A DNA stretch of 64,000 nt. Source: Marsupella aquatica (taxonomy: Eukaryota > Marchantiophyta). Made by a program: the position numbers and the translations under genes. Shown here piece by piece: positions 21,664-34,637 of the stretch. Under the pieces are notes generated by a model, which worked only from the letters and a program-made list of their open reading frames with translations, was not told where the DNA came from and ran no database searches. Location: positions 12,586,001 through 12,650,000 of the forward strand of contig OZ316895.1 of assembly GCA_973895155.1 (NCBI GenBank), in the 5' to 3' direction. How positions within the stretch are numbered: position 1 is the first letter of the stretch; each line of letters opens with the position of its first letter.

Positions 21664-22831
21664 ATGGCGAAATTTATGTTGATTCTGGGACTACTGGTGT
21701 CCACACTGATGGTCCACACTGCCGTTGCGAGTGATCCGGACTTGACCACCGATTTCAATGTCACCAACCCGACTGCGGCCGATTTCACCTTCACCGGATT
21801 CCGGAACCCTCAGACACTAGGCCAGGGAGTGGCAGCGCCAATGGGCGCCACTATTCGAGGACTCAGCGGGCTCGGCCTTGCAGCTGTGCTGTTCGAGTTC
21901 GGCCCACAGTCACAGATTGATCCCCACACTCATCCTCGCGCAACTGAAGTGTTCTACGTGCTTTCAGGTACTTTCCACTGAATAGGCATGAACTTATGTG
22001 CTTGTCAATTTAAGCTGGATCAGTGGCTTCCACTGATGCAGCTCAGTTTCATTATCATCGTTCAGCACTTTTATATAAATACTGTGATGAACTTGGGGTG
22101 TCGTTGTGCCACAAAAAAAACACTATTAGCCTTCGTAAACAGCTGTACAGAATTTTGATTTGTTTCTGAGATTGATGAATGTAATGAGCCTGAATGAACG
22201 ACGAGTTGCGGTATCGTCGGCAAAGAAAATATCAAAATGTGATGTGTAATCTTAATGTTCGGCGTAAAGAATAGAACTCAAAACTAGTTCGCCAATTTAT
22301 TTTGGGTCATTGAAAACTTCGGCATGATCCCCTACGTAGCATCTTGAGGTCGTTAGACTCAACTCTGGTTAAGATATCACCTAATTTAACGAAGTTGTAA
22401 TTTGTCTCCAATAAGGTGAATCCAATGTAGGTGAATGTCATTAAAGTGAATGCAAAACGCATAAAGAATAGGCATGAAGAAGAGAACGATGCTTACGTTG
22501 TATGTTAATTGCAGGGTCGTTGGACGTCGGATTTGTGGACACCGCCAACGAGCTGTTCGAGACTACGGTGCAGACGGGCGATATCTTTGTGTTTCCCAAG
22601 GGATTGTTGCACTGGCAGCGCAATAACGGTCAGGGAACAGCTTCAGGCTACTCGGTGCTCTCCAGTGAGAACCCCGGCACTCTCCTCATTGCTAAAGCTT
22701 TGTTCACCGCCGGTGGCAAAGGGCTCCCCGACAATGTCCTCGGCACTGCCTTCGGTATCAACGACAACCAGGGAATAGACAGCGTCAAGAAGTCCGTTGC
22801 GCAGAAAAACAATGTGACCCTAACTTGGTAG
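21664..22831 (+). CDS. GLP: Germin-like protein (cupin), gene 1
   Basis: A two-exon gene: 21664-21967 and 22515-22831, with a GT-AG intron of 547 bp in phase 1. The product is 206 residues. Residues 1-22 form a hydrophobic signal peptide, then the mature start ASDPDLTTDFNVTN, so the protein should be secreted to the cell wall. The single cupin barrel has box 1 HTHPRATE (His88, His90, Glu95) and box 2 GDIFVFPKGLLHWQRN (His134), the four metal ligands of germins. Plant germins bind manganese; some have oxalate oxidase or superoxide dismutase activity, and activity here is unknown. There are no cysteines, so the N-terminal disulfide of classical germins is absent. A glycosylation sequon (NVT) lies near the C-terminus. 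The start ATG is the only one giving the full signal peptide. Confidence 0.93.
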
Positions 22832-24939
22832 AGCGATGAACCTGATCATGGTACATTGGCAATTGAGCAGAGGAGTGAAGCTGTATTGAAGCGCACTTTG
22901 TACAAACATGAGGTCATGCATGTGGTTTAGGGTTTAGCGTAGCCTGAGACAATCTGCTTGTCTTCATAATTTGATACGGGAAGCATCTAGCACGCTTCCA
23001 CTCATAGAAAAAATATTTCTGCCTGGTTGTTGGCAGCAGGCAGAAGTCCCCACCTCGATCATTGACATTATTTGTTGTTTTGAGAGCTTTTATAAAGATG
23101 TGATTTATCTTGATGTTATACGTCAAACAGTAATTACTGATGTATGGAGCGCATGAAGCATTGTAGCGGACTAGCAAAGAGTAAATAATGATGTATCGAT
23201 CGTATGAATCTTTGGAGTGGATCCTTCCAATGCATTGTGGAAATCCTTCACTCTTTGGAGGACATACATTGTTTCCATGGTTGTCACAGTGACTTCCCTG
23301 GCTTCAAGTTCTCACTGCTGAACTCAAGTCTATGGCAAAGGAAGGGAAACACTCTGTTGCTAATTTTGGAACTCCAATAAAAGAATGTTAAGAACTACCT
23401 TAAAAAGTGCATCGACCAGGCCTTGAATTAGAATCATGCCAAAGTGCGCAAACGAACACAAACTAACTTTTCTGCGCAATATGTTGATCAGCAAATATGT
23501 ACTTTACAGACAGAAAGAAAAAGCCAGAAGTAGGGTGACTTTTGCCACCATTACCAGACCCAAGAGATTTGGCAGGCTCGCTGCACAATTTAGAGCGCTC
23601 TCTGGTAACGTCATTGTTTAGGCTTGAGCAGAAGATGACCAACCTCTGCAACGCATTCTGCAGGACAAGATAAAACGACTATCGAGCCAGATACGGAGAT
23701 AGGAAAATTTCTCCCAATTTCTCACATTACCACAGGATAACTCATAGGTTGGAATGAAATCAAAAAATATTTGAGACCTTCAGCTCCTGGCCATCTTGAG
23801 GGGTGTCATGAACTCCCCCTGTGGTGACCGCACCTCAAGCATCTCAATCTCAATCTCAATCTCAATCAGGCTAAATGCTCCAGCAATCCAAAAAAGGAAA
23901 ATCAGGAGAGCTGGTATAATGTTTATGAAGGATGTGCTTAATGGTGATGGTGAATAATGTGCTTAATGGTGATGACCGAAAAGGTGTTACTTGGTAGTAA
24001 TTCAACGCGGAGGATCCCGGCCTTTATGGAAGTTGTGATATCTGGTTACAATACTAGTGGAAAGATGACAACCACATTGATGAAGACTTTGCACAGCCCT
24101 CTTCGAGAGATACAATTGCCCTTACGAACGACTAGTATGCACAAAGCAGTGAGAAATAGGCACCTCAGTTGAACTGGCCACGATCTGTGGGTGCTGTGGT
24201 CCCCCACCACCTGGCTACCAATCCGGGCGGAAATTGAAAATTGCTTGCTTTAGCAACTAATCTATAGGATTTCAGTCATAGAGGGAGGGTCCTTGAATTC
24301 CTACCGTCAGACCCCCTCACATGGTGAACTCGTTTCGACCTGAACTAGAAGGAAGATCTGGTGCATTGCATTTGGAGATGCCACATTTCAAGGAAGATCT
24401 GGCTATGGGTGCGGTCCATCCTACAGCTCGTCACCTTCACCAGGAGTAAGTAACACAATACAATTGCAACCTCTCACATTTTTGTTGGTGCCCCTCTACC
24501 CGCCAAGCGGGACATTCCCGAGAAACTCTGGCACACTTTCAGAGCAATTGTCTGCTCAAACATCTACGAAGATAGGAGCCCACATTTTATCAAGCACACA
24601 GAATTGAACCTACACAGTGAATAAAAGATCCTAGCACCCGCTAAGGAATTTACTAGACCCGTTACAGATTCCAAGTCCAAGCTCGGGATTCCAGTTTGGG
24701 TGACACCTTCAATGACATATTTTTTGATTCTGGCACCTGCAAGGGATTACGGGAAACTCGTGCACTGGCCAGATCCTTCAGGTTCCTCCTTCCCATCTAC
24801 CATTAAGAGTTCCCCGTTCAGGAGTTTAGGCTGCAGTGCAGATCTTAACAACAAAATTGAACTTCTGTCTCGGACCCAATCATGTGAGTTGAACTTCTGT
24901 CTTGGACCCAATGTGAGGTACCCTGCTGTTTCTAATCAT
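22832..24939. other. Intergenic DNA, nothing recognised
   Basis: A short hexamer run (TCAATC, four to five copies) lies at about 23842-23868. Open frames are 71 codons or shorter and show no domain. Confidence 0.45.
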
Positions 24940-25165
24940 TTGCCATTCTTAGATCATTTGCCATTTGCCATTCTAAAATCATTGGGCAAAATTCTAAAAT
25001 CATTTTAGAATTCTGCCAAACTTTGCCATTTTCAATACTAAAATCAAAAATAAATAAATATAATCCTAAAATCCTAAAATCGCTTTAGAAGACAAAATTG
25101 GCCATTCTACAATCATTTTAGAAGACAAAATTTGCCATTCTAAAGCCATTTGCCGGTCTTACAGA
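24940..25165. repeat. Degenerate ATTCTAAAATCATT repeats with a perfect palindrome
   Basis: Short units based on TTGCCATTCTAAAATCATTT recur across the interval. At 24990-25012 there is a perfect inverted repeat with 11-bp arms (AATTCTAAAAT and its complement) around one central base. No coding function. Confidence 0.65.
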
Positions 25166-26028
25166 TTATGCCATTAGAGTATGCCATTCTACCTAGAGTA
25201 GTTAAGGGCCCATGGGCTTCCATTCAGTTTTTGGTTCACTCCTACCCTGACACATAACCATTTTTTTTGAGTATTTTATCTCATGAAAAAGAACTGTATA
25301 AATATAAGGTTTGCGAGTTTAATATTTTTGGCAGCACACTAGCTGGGTATTCACAAAGCTATCAGACACAAAATAATTTAAGTTTTATCCATGTTTGACA
25401 ATCTTAATATAATGCTAACCAAGGCAGGTCACTATCCCTTTATGGGAGACGAGCCCTATGCCCATGCGTTCAAAGATTAATTTAGAATATTTGACAATGA
25501 ATATCCCTAGCACCTTCTATTTTACACAAGGAAAACAAATCTTGAAAATTACACGGCCACTATGTAGTAATCCACTAATCCTGGTCACTCAGATCAGAAT
25601 CATTTGAACCTAATATTAAACACCTTGGATTTTGTCTCTTACCTTAGATGCTTCCAACAACAAACAAAAACATTCATGAACCTGCTAAAGGACCAAAAAG
25701 CCACTGTAGTGATTGAGAGGGGAGACCCCACCCCGGCCCTTTTTTGGTTGCTAGTGTAGAAAGGTTATAGATGGACATGTGGAGGTCGTTAAATTACGCC
25801 TCCAAACGAGGATTAATTCTACCCTCGCGGTGGCTTTACAAGAGGTCGCGACACTTGTGGACTTTGCATTGCTTCTAATAAAGTTCATTAAATGCAAATC
25901 TCTTGAACTGAAGGAGCCAAAGTTGGAATGTTCGGAATTTCGGATCCTAGTGAGGTGAGTTGTCGTTCTGTTGTTGCAGCTTTGTTTTAACGTGCCCTAC
26001 ATAACATGCAGGTTTTGTAGTATTAAAA
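25166..26028. other. Intergenic DNA, nothing recognised
   Basis: No motif-bearing open frame and no clear repeat was seen. Confidence 0.4.
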
Positions 26029-26280
26029 TTTTGAAATCATTTGCCCTTTTCTGTTGTGAAATTTTCTTGTCTTTGAGGTTTTCTTATCTCTATATTTTCT
26101 TTCCAAGATTCTCCATCCTAGTGGGCCATCCTGGCACTACGTTATATATTTTGAAAATTTGAAATCATTTTGCGCTTCTCTATTGTGTAACTTTTCTTGT
26201 CTTTGGTTTTTTTCATCTCTATATATAATTTCAAGATTTTCCATCCTGGCACTACGATATATATTTATAATTAAATAAAT
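26029..26280. repeat. Tandem duplication, about 125 bp, two copies
   Basis: The block from TTTTGAAATCATTT through CATCCTGGCACTACG is present at 26029-26157 and again at 26158-26280. Small differences and indels separate the copies. AT-rich, non-coding. Confidence 0.7.
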
Positions 26281-26662
26281 ATAAATATAATTTTGTTTAC
26301 AGTGGCAATCATGTGGGTCCAAGTAACTGCACATCAAACTATGACATATAGTGTAGGATATCTTTCCATACCATGATAGATTTTGTTATTTTATTTAAAT
26401 CAATGAGTGCACACTATATTTTACTACATTTTGATGTATGATTATTGGCAGGGCAATCATGCTATCTCTTACCATGAGTGTGAGAAAGAAGTTACAGTTG
26501 CTAAGGACGTCCTTCCAAAAGAAGTAGGCCCCTTATGTTCCTCGTGTAAATTGACTGATGACTTTCCACAGTGCATGATGGGGATGGACACAACAAACCC
26601 TTGGTCCATCCTGGGTTAATATTCCCCTGGGCCTTTGTCACAAATATCAATAATTATTAATA
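26281..26662. other. Unassigned flank of array copy 2
   Basis: 26360-26450 matches 17900-17990 in inverted orientation. No gene is recognised. Confidence 0.35.
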
Positions 26663-26960
26663 CATGAGTTCAATCCCTGTGTGTTGCACATAACATGTTT
26701 TTCCGTAAACAAGTTGTTGCATTAAAGATGTCATTAAGTAAAGATATAATTGCATTAAAAACTGCTGTTAGGTAAAATGTGTGGTTGCTCAAAAGATGTC
26801 ATCAAGTAAAAGTGTCATTGCTCAAAGATATAGTTTACTAAACGTGGACTAAAACATATCATTTGGTGAAAGATGTCAATGCGTAATATATTGATGACGT
26901 TGTGCTAAAGATGTACTTGAGAAAAATATCATGGTGCAAAAGATATCTTGCACACTCTAG
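26663..26960 (+). repeat. GATGTC array, copy 2 (diverged)
   Basis: The head TTCAATCCCTGTGTGTTGCAC is followed by irregular units such as AAAGATGTCATTAAGTAAA and AAAGATGTCAATGCG. These units resemble the 35.6-36.0 kb variant more than the 18-kb variant. A short extra stretch with the same motif lies at 27240-27290. Confidence 0.65.
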
Positions 26961-27537
26961 CCCCCCTAGAAGACATTCCTGTCCCACTTGCTGATTTGGT
27001 TAGGACATTGGATGTGACCCATTAGCTCTTGTCACATTTTCCAATGTGGACACTAGTTGTTGAGTTTGGTCCCATGCAGTGTTTGACACTTTTCTTGTAG
27101 TATTCGTCATTTTTTAGGTTTACACTTGCTTTTCTTTTTTCTGGTTAAGAGTTTGTCCTCTTTGGAACTCTTTCTCTTACATTTCAATGTACTTTGTTTT
27201 TCTCCAATTCATAAATTCTGGTGCACTTTCACTTCTTACTGCTTATAAAATGTCATTGAGTGAAAGATGTCAAGATACAAAATAGAGACGACAACACCAC
27301 CAAAGTAGACATACTAACTAAGTGAGAATGTTTTTTTAATTTAATCATTTTCCTTTTTCCTCTCAAACCGTAACACGGCCTCTCCTTTTTTCCCTGTTTT
27401 CAGTATTTTTGTCTTCTCTTTCTCTCATTGATTACATCGTGCACCACTTTATTGGCTTTGTAATATTTACTATTAAACTGTTGCTATTCTTACTATCGTG
27501 CTACACTGTAGCATTTCCAATGCCTCGATAGTGGACC
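26961..27537. other. Intergenic DNA, nothing recognised
   Basis: T-rich sequence with no motif-bearing open frame. Confidence 0.35.
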
Positions 27538-27633
27538 GAGGAACACTTACTATGCATCGATGGTAGAAGGAAGAACACTTACTATTCATGGATGGTAGAG
27601 GGAGGAACACTTGGTATGCATGGATGGTATAGG
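27538..27633. repeat. 32-bp tandem repeat, three copies
   Basis: Units start at 27538, 27570 and 27602, each GARGAACACTT followed by ATGCAT or ATTCAT and GATGGTA. Moderate divergence. Confidence 0.8.
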
Positions 27634-27779
27634 GAAGACTTGAAAAATCACTTTTTCTTCTTGCTTTGAAAATAGTGCATTCACTTTTTCATTCACTCTA
27701 ACCAAATAGAATACTCTTTGGGGGTTTCTTCCTTCACTTTTTCCAGTTTTGTTTGTTTTCACCCAAAATGTTGCTTTGA

Positions 27780-28260
27780 AAGATTTGAATGATCTCATAT
27801 GTTGCCTGCTTTCTATAGAGGGAGTCTGTTGCGCTTCAACTGGCCCAAGCTTTCACTCTCCTTCATAGGGCTCCCTCATAAGGCTGAGGCAGCTGATTTT
27901 AGTGACTCTAGAGAGATTCCACTCGGTGATCCTCTTACACAGTTTACTCCAGAACTCTATCCTGGTGATAGGTTTTTTGGTTTCCTTGTTGTCCCTTAGT
28001 TTCTTGTCACTGTTTTTCTGTCAGTGGATGTTTTTGGTTTTCTTTGGGGCTTCCTCCCCCCTTTTATTGGGTTGTTGTGCCCCCCGGTGTGCCCCTAGGA
28101 CCATGTCTCCTGGTTTAGCGTTTCTGCCCTTAGTTTGCCTCGATTGGTGATATATACTACCACTGTTCTGCCCTTTGCCTTGGTGATATATACTACCACT
28201 GTAAAAAGTGGCACTGTAACGTTGTCTTGTACATTTTAATATAATTATGGTGATTTCCAA
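27780..28260 (+). mobile_element. LINE-like 3' tail fragment
   Basis: T-rich, stop-filled sequence. CTTTGGGGCTTCCTCCCCCC, ACCATGTCTCC and GGTGATATATACTACC are shared in order with 29030-29190 and, inverted, with 49262-49440. GGTGATATATACTACCACTG occurs twice in a row at the end. The LINE class is inferred from composition and from adjacent reverse-transcriptase remains at the 49-kb copy. Confidence 0.5.
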
Positions 28261-28920
28261 GAATATAGTTTTTTAACTCATTAGTTTCATCAACGCATCC
28301 TCATACCGCTCAGAATTTTTTTTCCAACCCAGACATTCACCCTCCTTTGTAGGGCTGAAGCATGTGGTTTTAGGGCCTCCGGGCAGGTTCCGCTTCGTGA
28401 CCCTCATTTGCAGTTTGCTCCAAAGCTCTACCAGACCTGTCAGTTATCCACTCACTAGGTGTTAGCTTTCATTCACTTCTACGAGTAATGTGTTCAGTAT
28501 TTAAGACTGTTATGTAGCTCCTTTGGATTGTAGTGATTATTGACCGGAAACTGGAACAGCCAGTTCCCATCTAGAATCAAAAAGAGTTTGTGTGTTACTA
28601 GAAACGTCTGAACCCCACTTTTGGGGGATTATGTGTGTAAGCTCTTTTTGAATCAAACTCAACTTATGACTGTAATAAGAGGCGTCTGAACCCCACTTTT
28701 GGGGTGGGTGAATGTTAAAAAGTTCACAGTAAAATTCAAACCCAACACCTGAGAGTTCCCACTCTTCTGAGTTAACCGGTAGCCCATGGACTGTCGATGC
28801 ACAGAAGCGCATTCTTTATGTATTTGTTTTGAGTCTGCAGGCAACTACCGGCAGCTACCGGCTAACGGAGGAGGCGCAATGCGACACCGTTTAATGCGAA
28901 ACTCGTGATTTATAGAAGGA
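28261..28920. other. Unassigned DNA with small direct repeats
   Basis: GTCTGAACCCCACTTTTGGGG occurs at about 28607 and 28684. The 28330-28470 segment is partly repeated at 28930-29010. No gene recognised. Confidence 0.4.
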
Positions 28921-29220
28921 AATTAGCTTTCACCCTCATTTGCAGTTTGCTCCAAAGCTCTACCAGACCTGTCAGTTATCCACTCACTAGGGTGTTAGCT
29001 TTCACAGCTCCTTTGTAGGTTATTTTTATCCTTGTTCCTTTTGTTGGCTATTGGTTGGGACCCCTTGGCTTATTTTTCTTGGGCCCCTTTTCCCTCTTTT
29101 CCTCCCTGGGTTGCTTTGCCTTTGGGATCATGTCTCCCCATTAGGCCTTTTCTGCCTTTGTGCACTCTGATATATATAATTGAAGAGATGATTCTGTTTC
29201 TTCAATGTTATGAACTATAG
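28921..29220 (+). mobile_element. LINE-like 3' tail fragment, second copy
   Basis: 28930-29000 nearly repeats 28400-28470 (TTTGCAGTTTGCTCCAAAGC onward). 29030-29190 follows the same order of motifs as 28020-28200, ending GATATATATAATTG. Non-coding. Confidence 0.45.
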
Positions 29221-30201
29221 ATATATCAACATAGTGCGCTTGTAAGTAGTTATTGTTTTATTTAAAACGTTTTTTTTTGGCTTGTATTGACCTCATGCAT
29301 GAAGGTGGGTACGTTCAGGCCAATGGGTTACTTAGCATACAGACTTGCGAATGAACACAGCCAGCCAGCCGGGAGGCGAGAGCCTCAACCGAAAAAGTAG
29401 CTTGTATTGTAGAGCAAGCAAAATCCCGAAGCTATGTATTACAATGTCGCGAACATCTTAATTGAAGGCCCTCTAGATTCACTTCAATCCGAGGTGTCTC
29501 ACTAGGAGTCCTTTACAGTTCTTCGAGGGCAAATCTTATATAGGTGGCACACAAGTTGGAAATGGCTTATTATCGCGAGTCTGCAGTTCTAGCTCCAGAG
29601 ACATAATTAGGCAGTCACTCAGTCTTCTCGAATGCTTAAATTCAACTCGACAGTCACAGCGCGATCCAACGATACAGGTTTACAACTGTCTGCCCAAAAA
29701 AGCACACTAGCTTAACACCAGCTAGGGCTGTGACTGTTTTTTCCATTCATATGTATGCAAGCCATGCCGTTTCTGACTCATGGAAATCGATCGAAAGGTA
29801 CCATATATTTATGACAGTTCTTGAGATAAACAATTTCCAAATGTCGTGGAATTTAACCCCAGCCAACGGCTAGGAAGAATGAATGGAAGCATGGATCCAG
29901 GCTTGGAGATAAAGTGACGGAAATCTGTAAAGTATCTCACTCTACCTGACAGAAGCCCTATGCAACCTGGCCTAAATTCGTACCTACAATGGCTCATTAA
30001 CCTACTGGAGAAAGAGATTTCACTGTAAATTGAGGCTACAGTGAATCGATGTAAGCATATTGTAGTGCCCAGGAGCTTTTAGAAAGCACTTGCAATGAGC
30101 AACCTCACTGCGCAATGGCCCCTGTGAGCGGGTCCCTGGAGAAATGGTCTTGATAGGAGCGTCTTCAATTCGTTTCATTATCGATCATGGATCGGATAAC
30201 C
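29221..30201. other. Intergenic DNA, nothing recognised
   Basis: No supported gene. This is the region downstream of the minus-strand germin-like gene and probably includes its 3' untranslated sequence. Confidence 0.4.
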
Positions 30202-31295
30202 CTACAAAGTCAAAGTCAAATTGTTCCTCTGGGCAACGGACTGCTTGACGCTGTCTATTTGCTGGTTGTTGGCGTTGATGCCGAAGGCAGTGCTGAGGAC
30301 AATGTCGGGGAGACCTTTGTGACCGGCGGTGAACAGAGCTTCGGCAATGAGGAGAGTTCCGGGGTTCTCACTGGAGAGCCCCGAGAAGCCTGAAGCTGTT
30401 CCCTTGCCATTGTTGCGCTGCCAGTGCAACGTACCCTTGGGAAATACAAAGATATCGCCCGTCTGTACCGTTGTCTCGAACAGCTCGTTGGCGGTGTCCA
30501 CAAATCCCACGTCCAATGATCCTGCAATTCAATTTCAACATAAGAATCGGAAATCGTTCTCTTCTTCACGCTTCTTCTTTATGAGTTCTGAATTCACTCA
30601 AATTACATTCACTTTAATTAGATTCACTTTATTGGACGACACATCACAACTTCGTCTACATTTGGTGATATCTTTTTTTTGCCTCGAAAAAACCAAAAGA
30701 ATTTGGTGATATCGTGACCAGAATTCAATCAAACGAAGTCCATATGGTATGTACGGGATCATGCAGAAGTTTCCAATGACCCAGAACTAATGGGCGAAGA
30801 AGTTTGACTACAAGTTAAACAGAAGTGGTCCGCACGATACTCTACACGATCAGCTGGTTTAGACGATTTATCATGCACACGGCTGGGATTGCTGTTACGT
30901 TCGTGTACCAGCATATCCTTCCGTCATTAGGACAGAACTAGCTCACTCAAGGAGGAACCGGAATTCAGTTGCAATTTTTTAAGTTCTGTACCTGAAAGCA
31001 CGTAGAACACTTCGGTTGCGCGAGGGTGAGTATGGGGATCAATCTGCGACTCTGGGCCGAACTCGAACAGCACAGCAGCAAGGCCCAGCCCGCTGAGCCC
31101 TGGGATAGTGGCGGGCGTGGGCGCTGCCTTTCCTTGGCCAAGCGGCTGAGGGTTGCGGAACCCGGTGAAAGTGAAATCAGCCACAGTTGGGTTGGTCACG
31201 TTGAAATCGGTGGTCAGGTCCGGATCACTGGCAAGAACTATCTGGGCCGCAACTGCCGCCAGCAGCAATCCCAGAAACACCAGCGATTTGGCCAT
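30202..31295 (-). CDS. GLP: Germin-like protein (cupin), gene 2
   Basis: Minus-strand two-exon gene: exon 1 31295-30992 and exon 2 30521-30202. The intron is a GT-AG of 470 bp, phase 1, at exactly the same codon as in the other three copies. The product is 207 residues with signal peptide MAKSLVFLGLLLAAVAAQIV. Cupin box 1 has His88, His90 and Glu95 in HTHPRATE. Box 2 has His134 in GDIFVFPKGTLHWQRN. It is cysteine-free, with the C-terminal sequon NLT. Secretion to the wall and manganese binding are expected from the family; enzymatic activity is unknown. It is in inverted orientation to gene 1 and lies about 7.4 kb away. Confidence 0.93.
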
Positions 31296-33435
31296 GGTGT
31301 ACAGTAGACTGAGGTGATTGATTGGATCCCCGCCTGGACGGAGTCGAGGAGGTAAGTATCTTCCTTGGGATTCTACAAACGAAACGCAGTGACGTTAGCA
31401 CGCTCTGTTAGCAAAGGAGTACTCCTAGGAGTCGAGTCCGATGGGTGTCAGTGAGATCTAGAAGCGAAAGACAGTAGGTAACTTGGACTGATATCGGATC
31501 GATGATTTAGTTCCGAACGTCGATGATTGTATATATAGTCGAAGGGGATCGCTGAGGATTGGACTGATTGGAGTTACTTGGAGAGGAGGAGATGGAAGTA
31601 CGCACGGAACAGCCGACGTCGTTGGACAGAACCCACATGGAGGGCGGAGGAACAATGAGTTTGTCGATCTACAGTAATTGTGGGCCGCGTGGCGGCAAGG
31701 GCCATCCTAGATTCCAAACCCTCGACCGTCCGGAGAGGACCTGGCCTTGTGAGATCTTAAGGACCCAGTCTACAGCACCGCGTGTAGCAGTGTACCATTT
31801 GCAGATGTAATTATAGGTACTTTGTCGTTACAAAAAACGGGACAGTCATGCTCAAGAGTCAAGTCTGGCACTGCTTCAATCCTTGGACTAATTGATTAAG
31901 TTCTGGTGGGTAACTGGGTACTTCTGTGGATTTTGTTACAGCATGATTCTTTCAGCACCGTTGATTGTAGCCGCAGATCAAATTAAAAGTGTACAAGAGA
32001 TGAACGTAAGGAGTAAGTTACAAAGGAGACGAGAAATTTCCATCCGTTGTCATTTGTTTGTCTGGACGCCTTTAATTAATTGAATCCATTCAGGGAAAGT
32101 GGGAAACAGCTTTCCATCCGTTTTGGACGGGGATGTAGGTAACATGTAAGATGTCGCTGACACAGTCCACCAATGGTGGATTGAGTTGGGTGTTCAATTT
32201 TGGACATCGGAACTTCGGATGATTTGGTTCTGATTGCAGGCGGTGGCCGGTGTTACTAATAGTTGAATACGGAGGGGATGGAACACACCAGTAAGTTATC
32301 TCAGAAACCGCTGAGACAAAGTCCATGGCAACGGCATAGGACCTTCCCTGGGCGTCCCTTCCCTCCTATGCATGCTAATTTCATATAATCTATGTATAGA
32401 AAAGTGTTTGAAAACACCAGTGGTCCCATAATAATGGTGAAACCTCGTGGATCAGACGAATCGTCCAGAACTTCCCTCGTTTGATTAATGGTGAAACCTG
32501 GTGGATTAAGGTCTGATGACGTTATTTTGAGCCGGTCTTACATAAGCCCCTCTACCTGCTCCGAGTCTTTTACGCCCATCTACCGCGCGCCACCTTCATC
32601 GTTACCTGTCATGAATTATTTTCTGAAGATTATTGACCGAGTGGTTCACAAATTGATGTCCACATGCACAAACATTTACGAACTACGCCCAGAGGTGTTC
32701 AGATGCAGTGGTCACCCAGTAAAAAGCTTACATCTGGACCAAGTGTACTAGACAGAATTCCTTTTACAAAATGCGACAGAAAAGGTAACCTGCAACAGTT
32801 TGATCTCTGTGGAGCTCCTGAAAATGTTCTGCAATAACTGATTCAGAAGAACAAATCCACCTAACCAAAGCTGAATTTGGAAGAGCTCTCTTCGTACGTA
32901 CTAGTGACTGTGAGTCTCACTTGTCTGCCTGTCTGGTGAATGAGCTAGACTAAGCACAGATTGCGTGTGGATGGAGAATCCCGGCGAGGGACAATTTATG
33001 TTTCTGTTCGGATATGTTGCATAGAGACTCTCTCACAGTACTTCAAGTACAGCAAAGAACAAGTCGCGCGCGGCCCGATCACTCCTGTAGTCGCCCGTTC
33101 ATATGAGGCACCCGAACTAACGGACTTCACAATTACGCTGTTGAACTGAACGAGTCCAGGAATTTAGGGAACTGGCCAGGGGTTTGGAGGCAGCAACTCG
33201 AGCTGAGTTAGGAACCAAAGATCTTCAAGTCCTCCTCGACAGGAAGCGCATAGTAAATAATTTCCCAGCTCTGTAAACAATCTCCAGAGACTTTCATCGG
33301 AAGAATTTCGAAAACATCATATCGTAAGCGACAGAAATATGAATTTTATCAGAAACGACAAACCCGTTGGATCAGATCATTTTCAAAGTTTGAACTAGCT
33401 CATCGTGCTCAGAAAACTGTTTTGATGCATTTGCA
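31296..33435. other. Upstream region of germin-like gene 2 and intergenic DNA
   Basis: On the minus strand a TATATATA-type box lies near 31529-31537, about 235 bp upstream of the ATG at 31295. Beyond that, no gene or clear repeat is recognised. Confidence 0.4.
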
Positions 33436-33439
33436 ATTC

Positions 33440-33600
33440 CAGATGATATATCACAAGAACAAGAGGCGCCCAGAACGGGATACAGGTCCCACAGGCAAAA
33501 GGCCCAAAGGGGAGGCCAGCAAAAAACCCACAAAGAAAAAAGTCCACCAGTCGGACCCTATCTATGGGCAAATTGCAAAGCCTGGGACCCTATCTATCAA
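33440..33600 (-). mobile_element. Possible LINE-like tail fragment, minus orientation
   Basis: The reverse complement contains TTTGGGCCTTTTGCCTGTGG and GACCTGTATCCCGTT. In composition and motif order it loosely resembles the T-rich tails at 28 and 29 kb. Weak evidence. Confidence 0.3.
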
Positions 33601-33611
33601 AACTCCAAAGC

Positions 33612-33708
33612 CTGCTAGAGCTCCCGGGTGTGGGTGCACTGCATAGCGGAGTGTAACAACTGGAGCTCCGGGGTGGGTGCACTGCATAGCGGAGTGTAAC
33701 AACTACCC
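33612..33708. repeat. Short tandem duplication, about 48 bp, two copies
   Basis: GGGTGCACTGCATAGCGGAG and the following TGTAACAACT occur twice in succession, each preceded by GAGCTCC. Non-coding. Confidence 0.75.
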
Positions 33709-33979
33709 TAGTGCCAACAGACACACCCCTACAAGAATAGTGAATGCCTGAGCCCCGCTGGCTAGCTTGCAACTCACACTCTTGCAACTCACACTCTGTG
33801 TCAAAAAAAGACCATGATGACGGACACTGAGGATAAGGCCTCGACATTGCGTTAAATCCAGATTAGATAATTGACCTCCCAGACTCAATCGGTCTACGGA
33901 CCAGGGGTTTTGATAGATGAAATCATTTTCAAATTACACATCTTGCTACATCCAGATTGGATGACTGAGTCGAGACTCA

Positions 33980-34637
33980 GAGCATCTCCAACCCAACGGG
34001 GTTTTGCTTACTGGTACACAAAATAGGGCATTAAAATTTTGAAGTTTTTCCAGGAGGTAGAGGCTTGGAAGATTAGCCACCCAAGGTATCCACTGTGGCG
34101 GCAAGGTTGTTCATTCAGTATCGGAAAATTTTAAATATGGAATTGACACTAGAATAACAGAAAATTGCAAAGGGTCGTAACTCCACATTGCATTTAGGGA
34201 GAAGGCTAGGAGGGGAGCCAGGGTGAAAACAAACTACTGTAGGTCACAAACACAGCATACTCCAATAAGGCGTCTCAAAAATTAGAAATCCGCAGGAGTG
34301 GCCCGGACTGCAGTCCGCTGAATTATGGCCCAAAAGTAGGGTCGCATCCACAGTATTGGGCACAAGCAGAATAGCGGTACTCATGGTGTTGCGGCTACCC
34401 AATGCCATGAAAGACAGCAGCAATGTCATCATTGAAGCAGGCAAAGTCACCGTGCAGAATGCAAGTCCCAGACCTGAATGTCCGGTTAAGAAACCGGCCG
34501 ACCGACCAGAATTCATGGGCCGGGGGTTGCTCAGTCTCATTCCTGGTCAGCCAAAAATGGCCATGATTGTCAATTTTGAGACACCCTGGCTAATATTTAG
34601 GGGTGCTGGACTTGGGGTTGGGAGTTGAAGGATGTTC
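33980..34637. mobile_element. Possible degenerate MITE
   Basis: The left end GAGCATCTCCAACCC is the same terminus as the MITE at 62096. A decayed right end is possible near 34605-34637 (GGGTTGGGAGTTGAAGGATG). No matching TAA duplication was seen. Confidence 0.3.
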
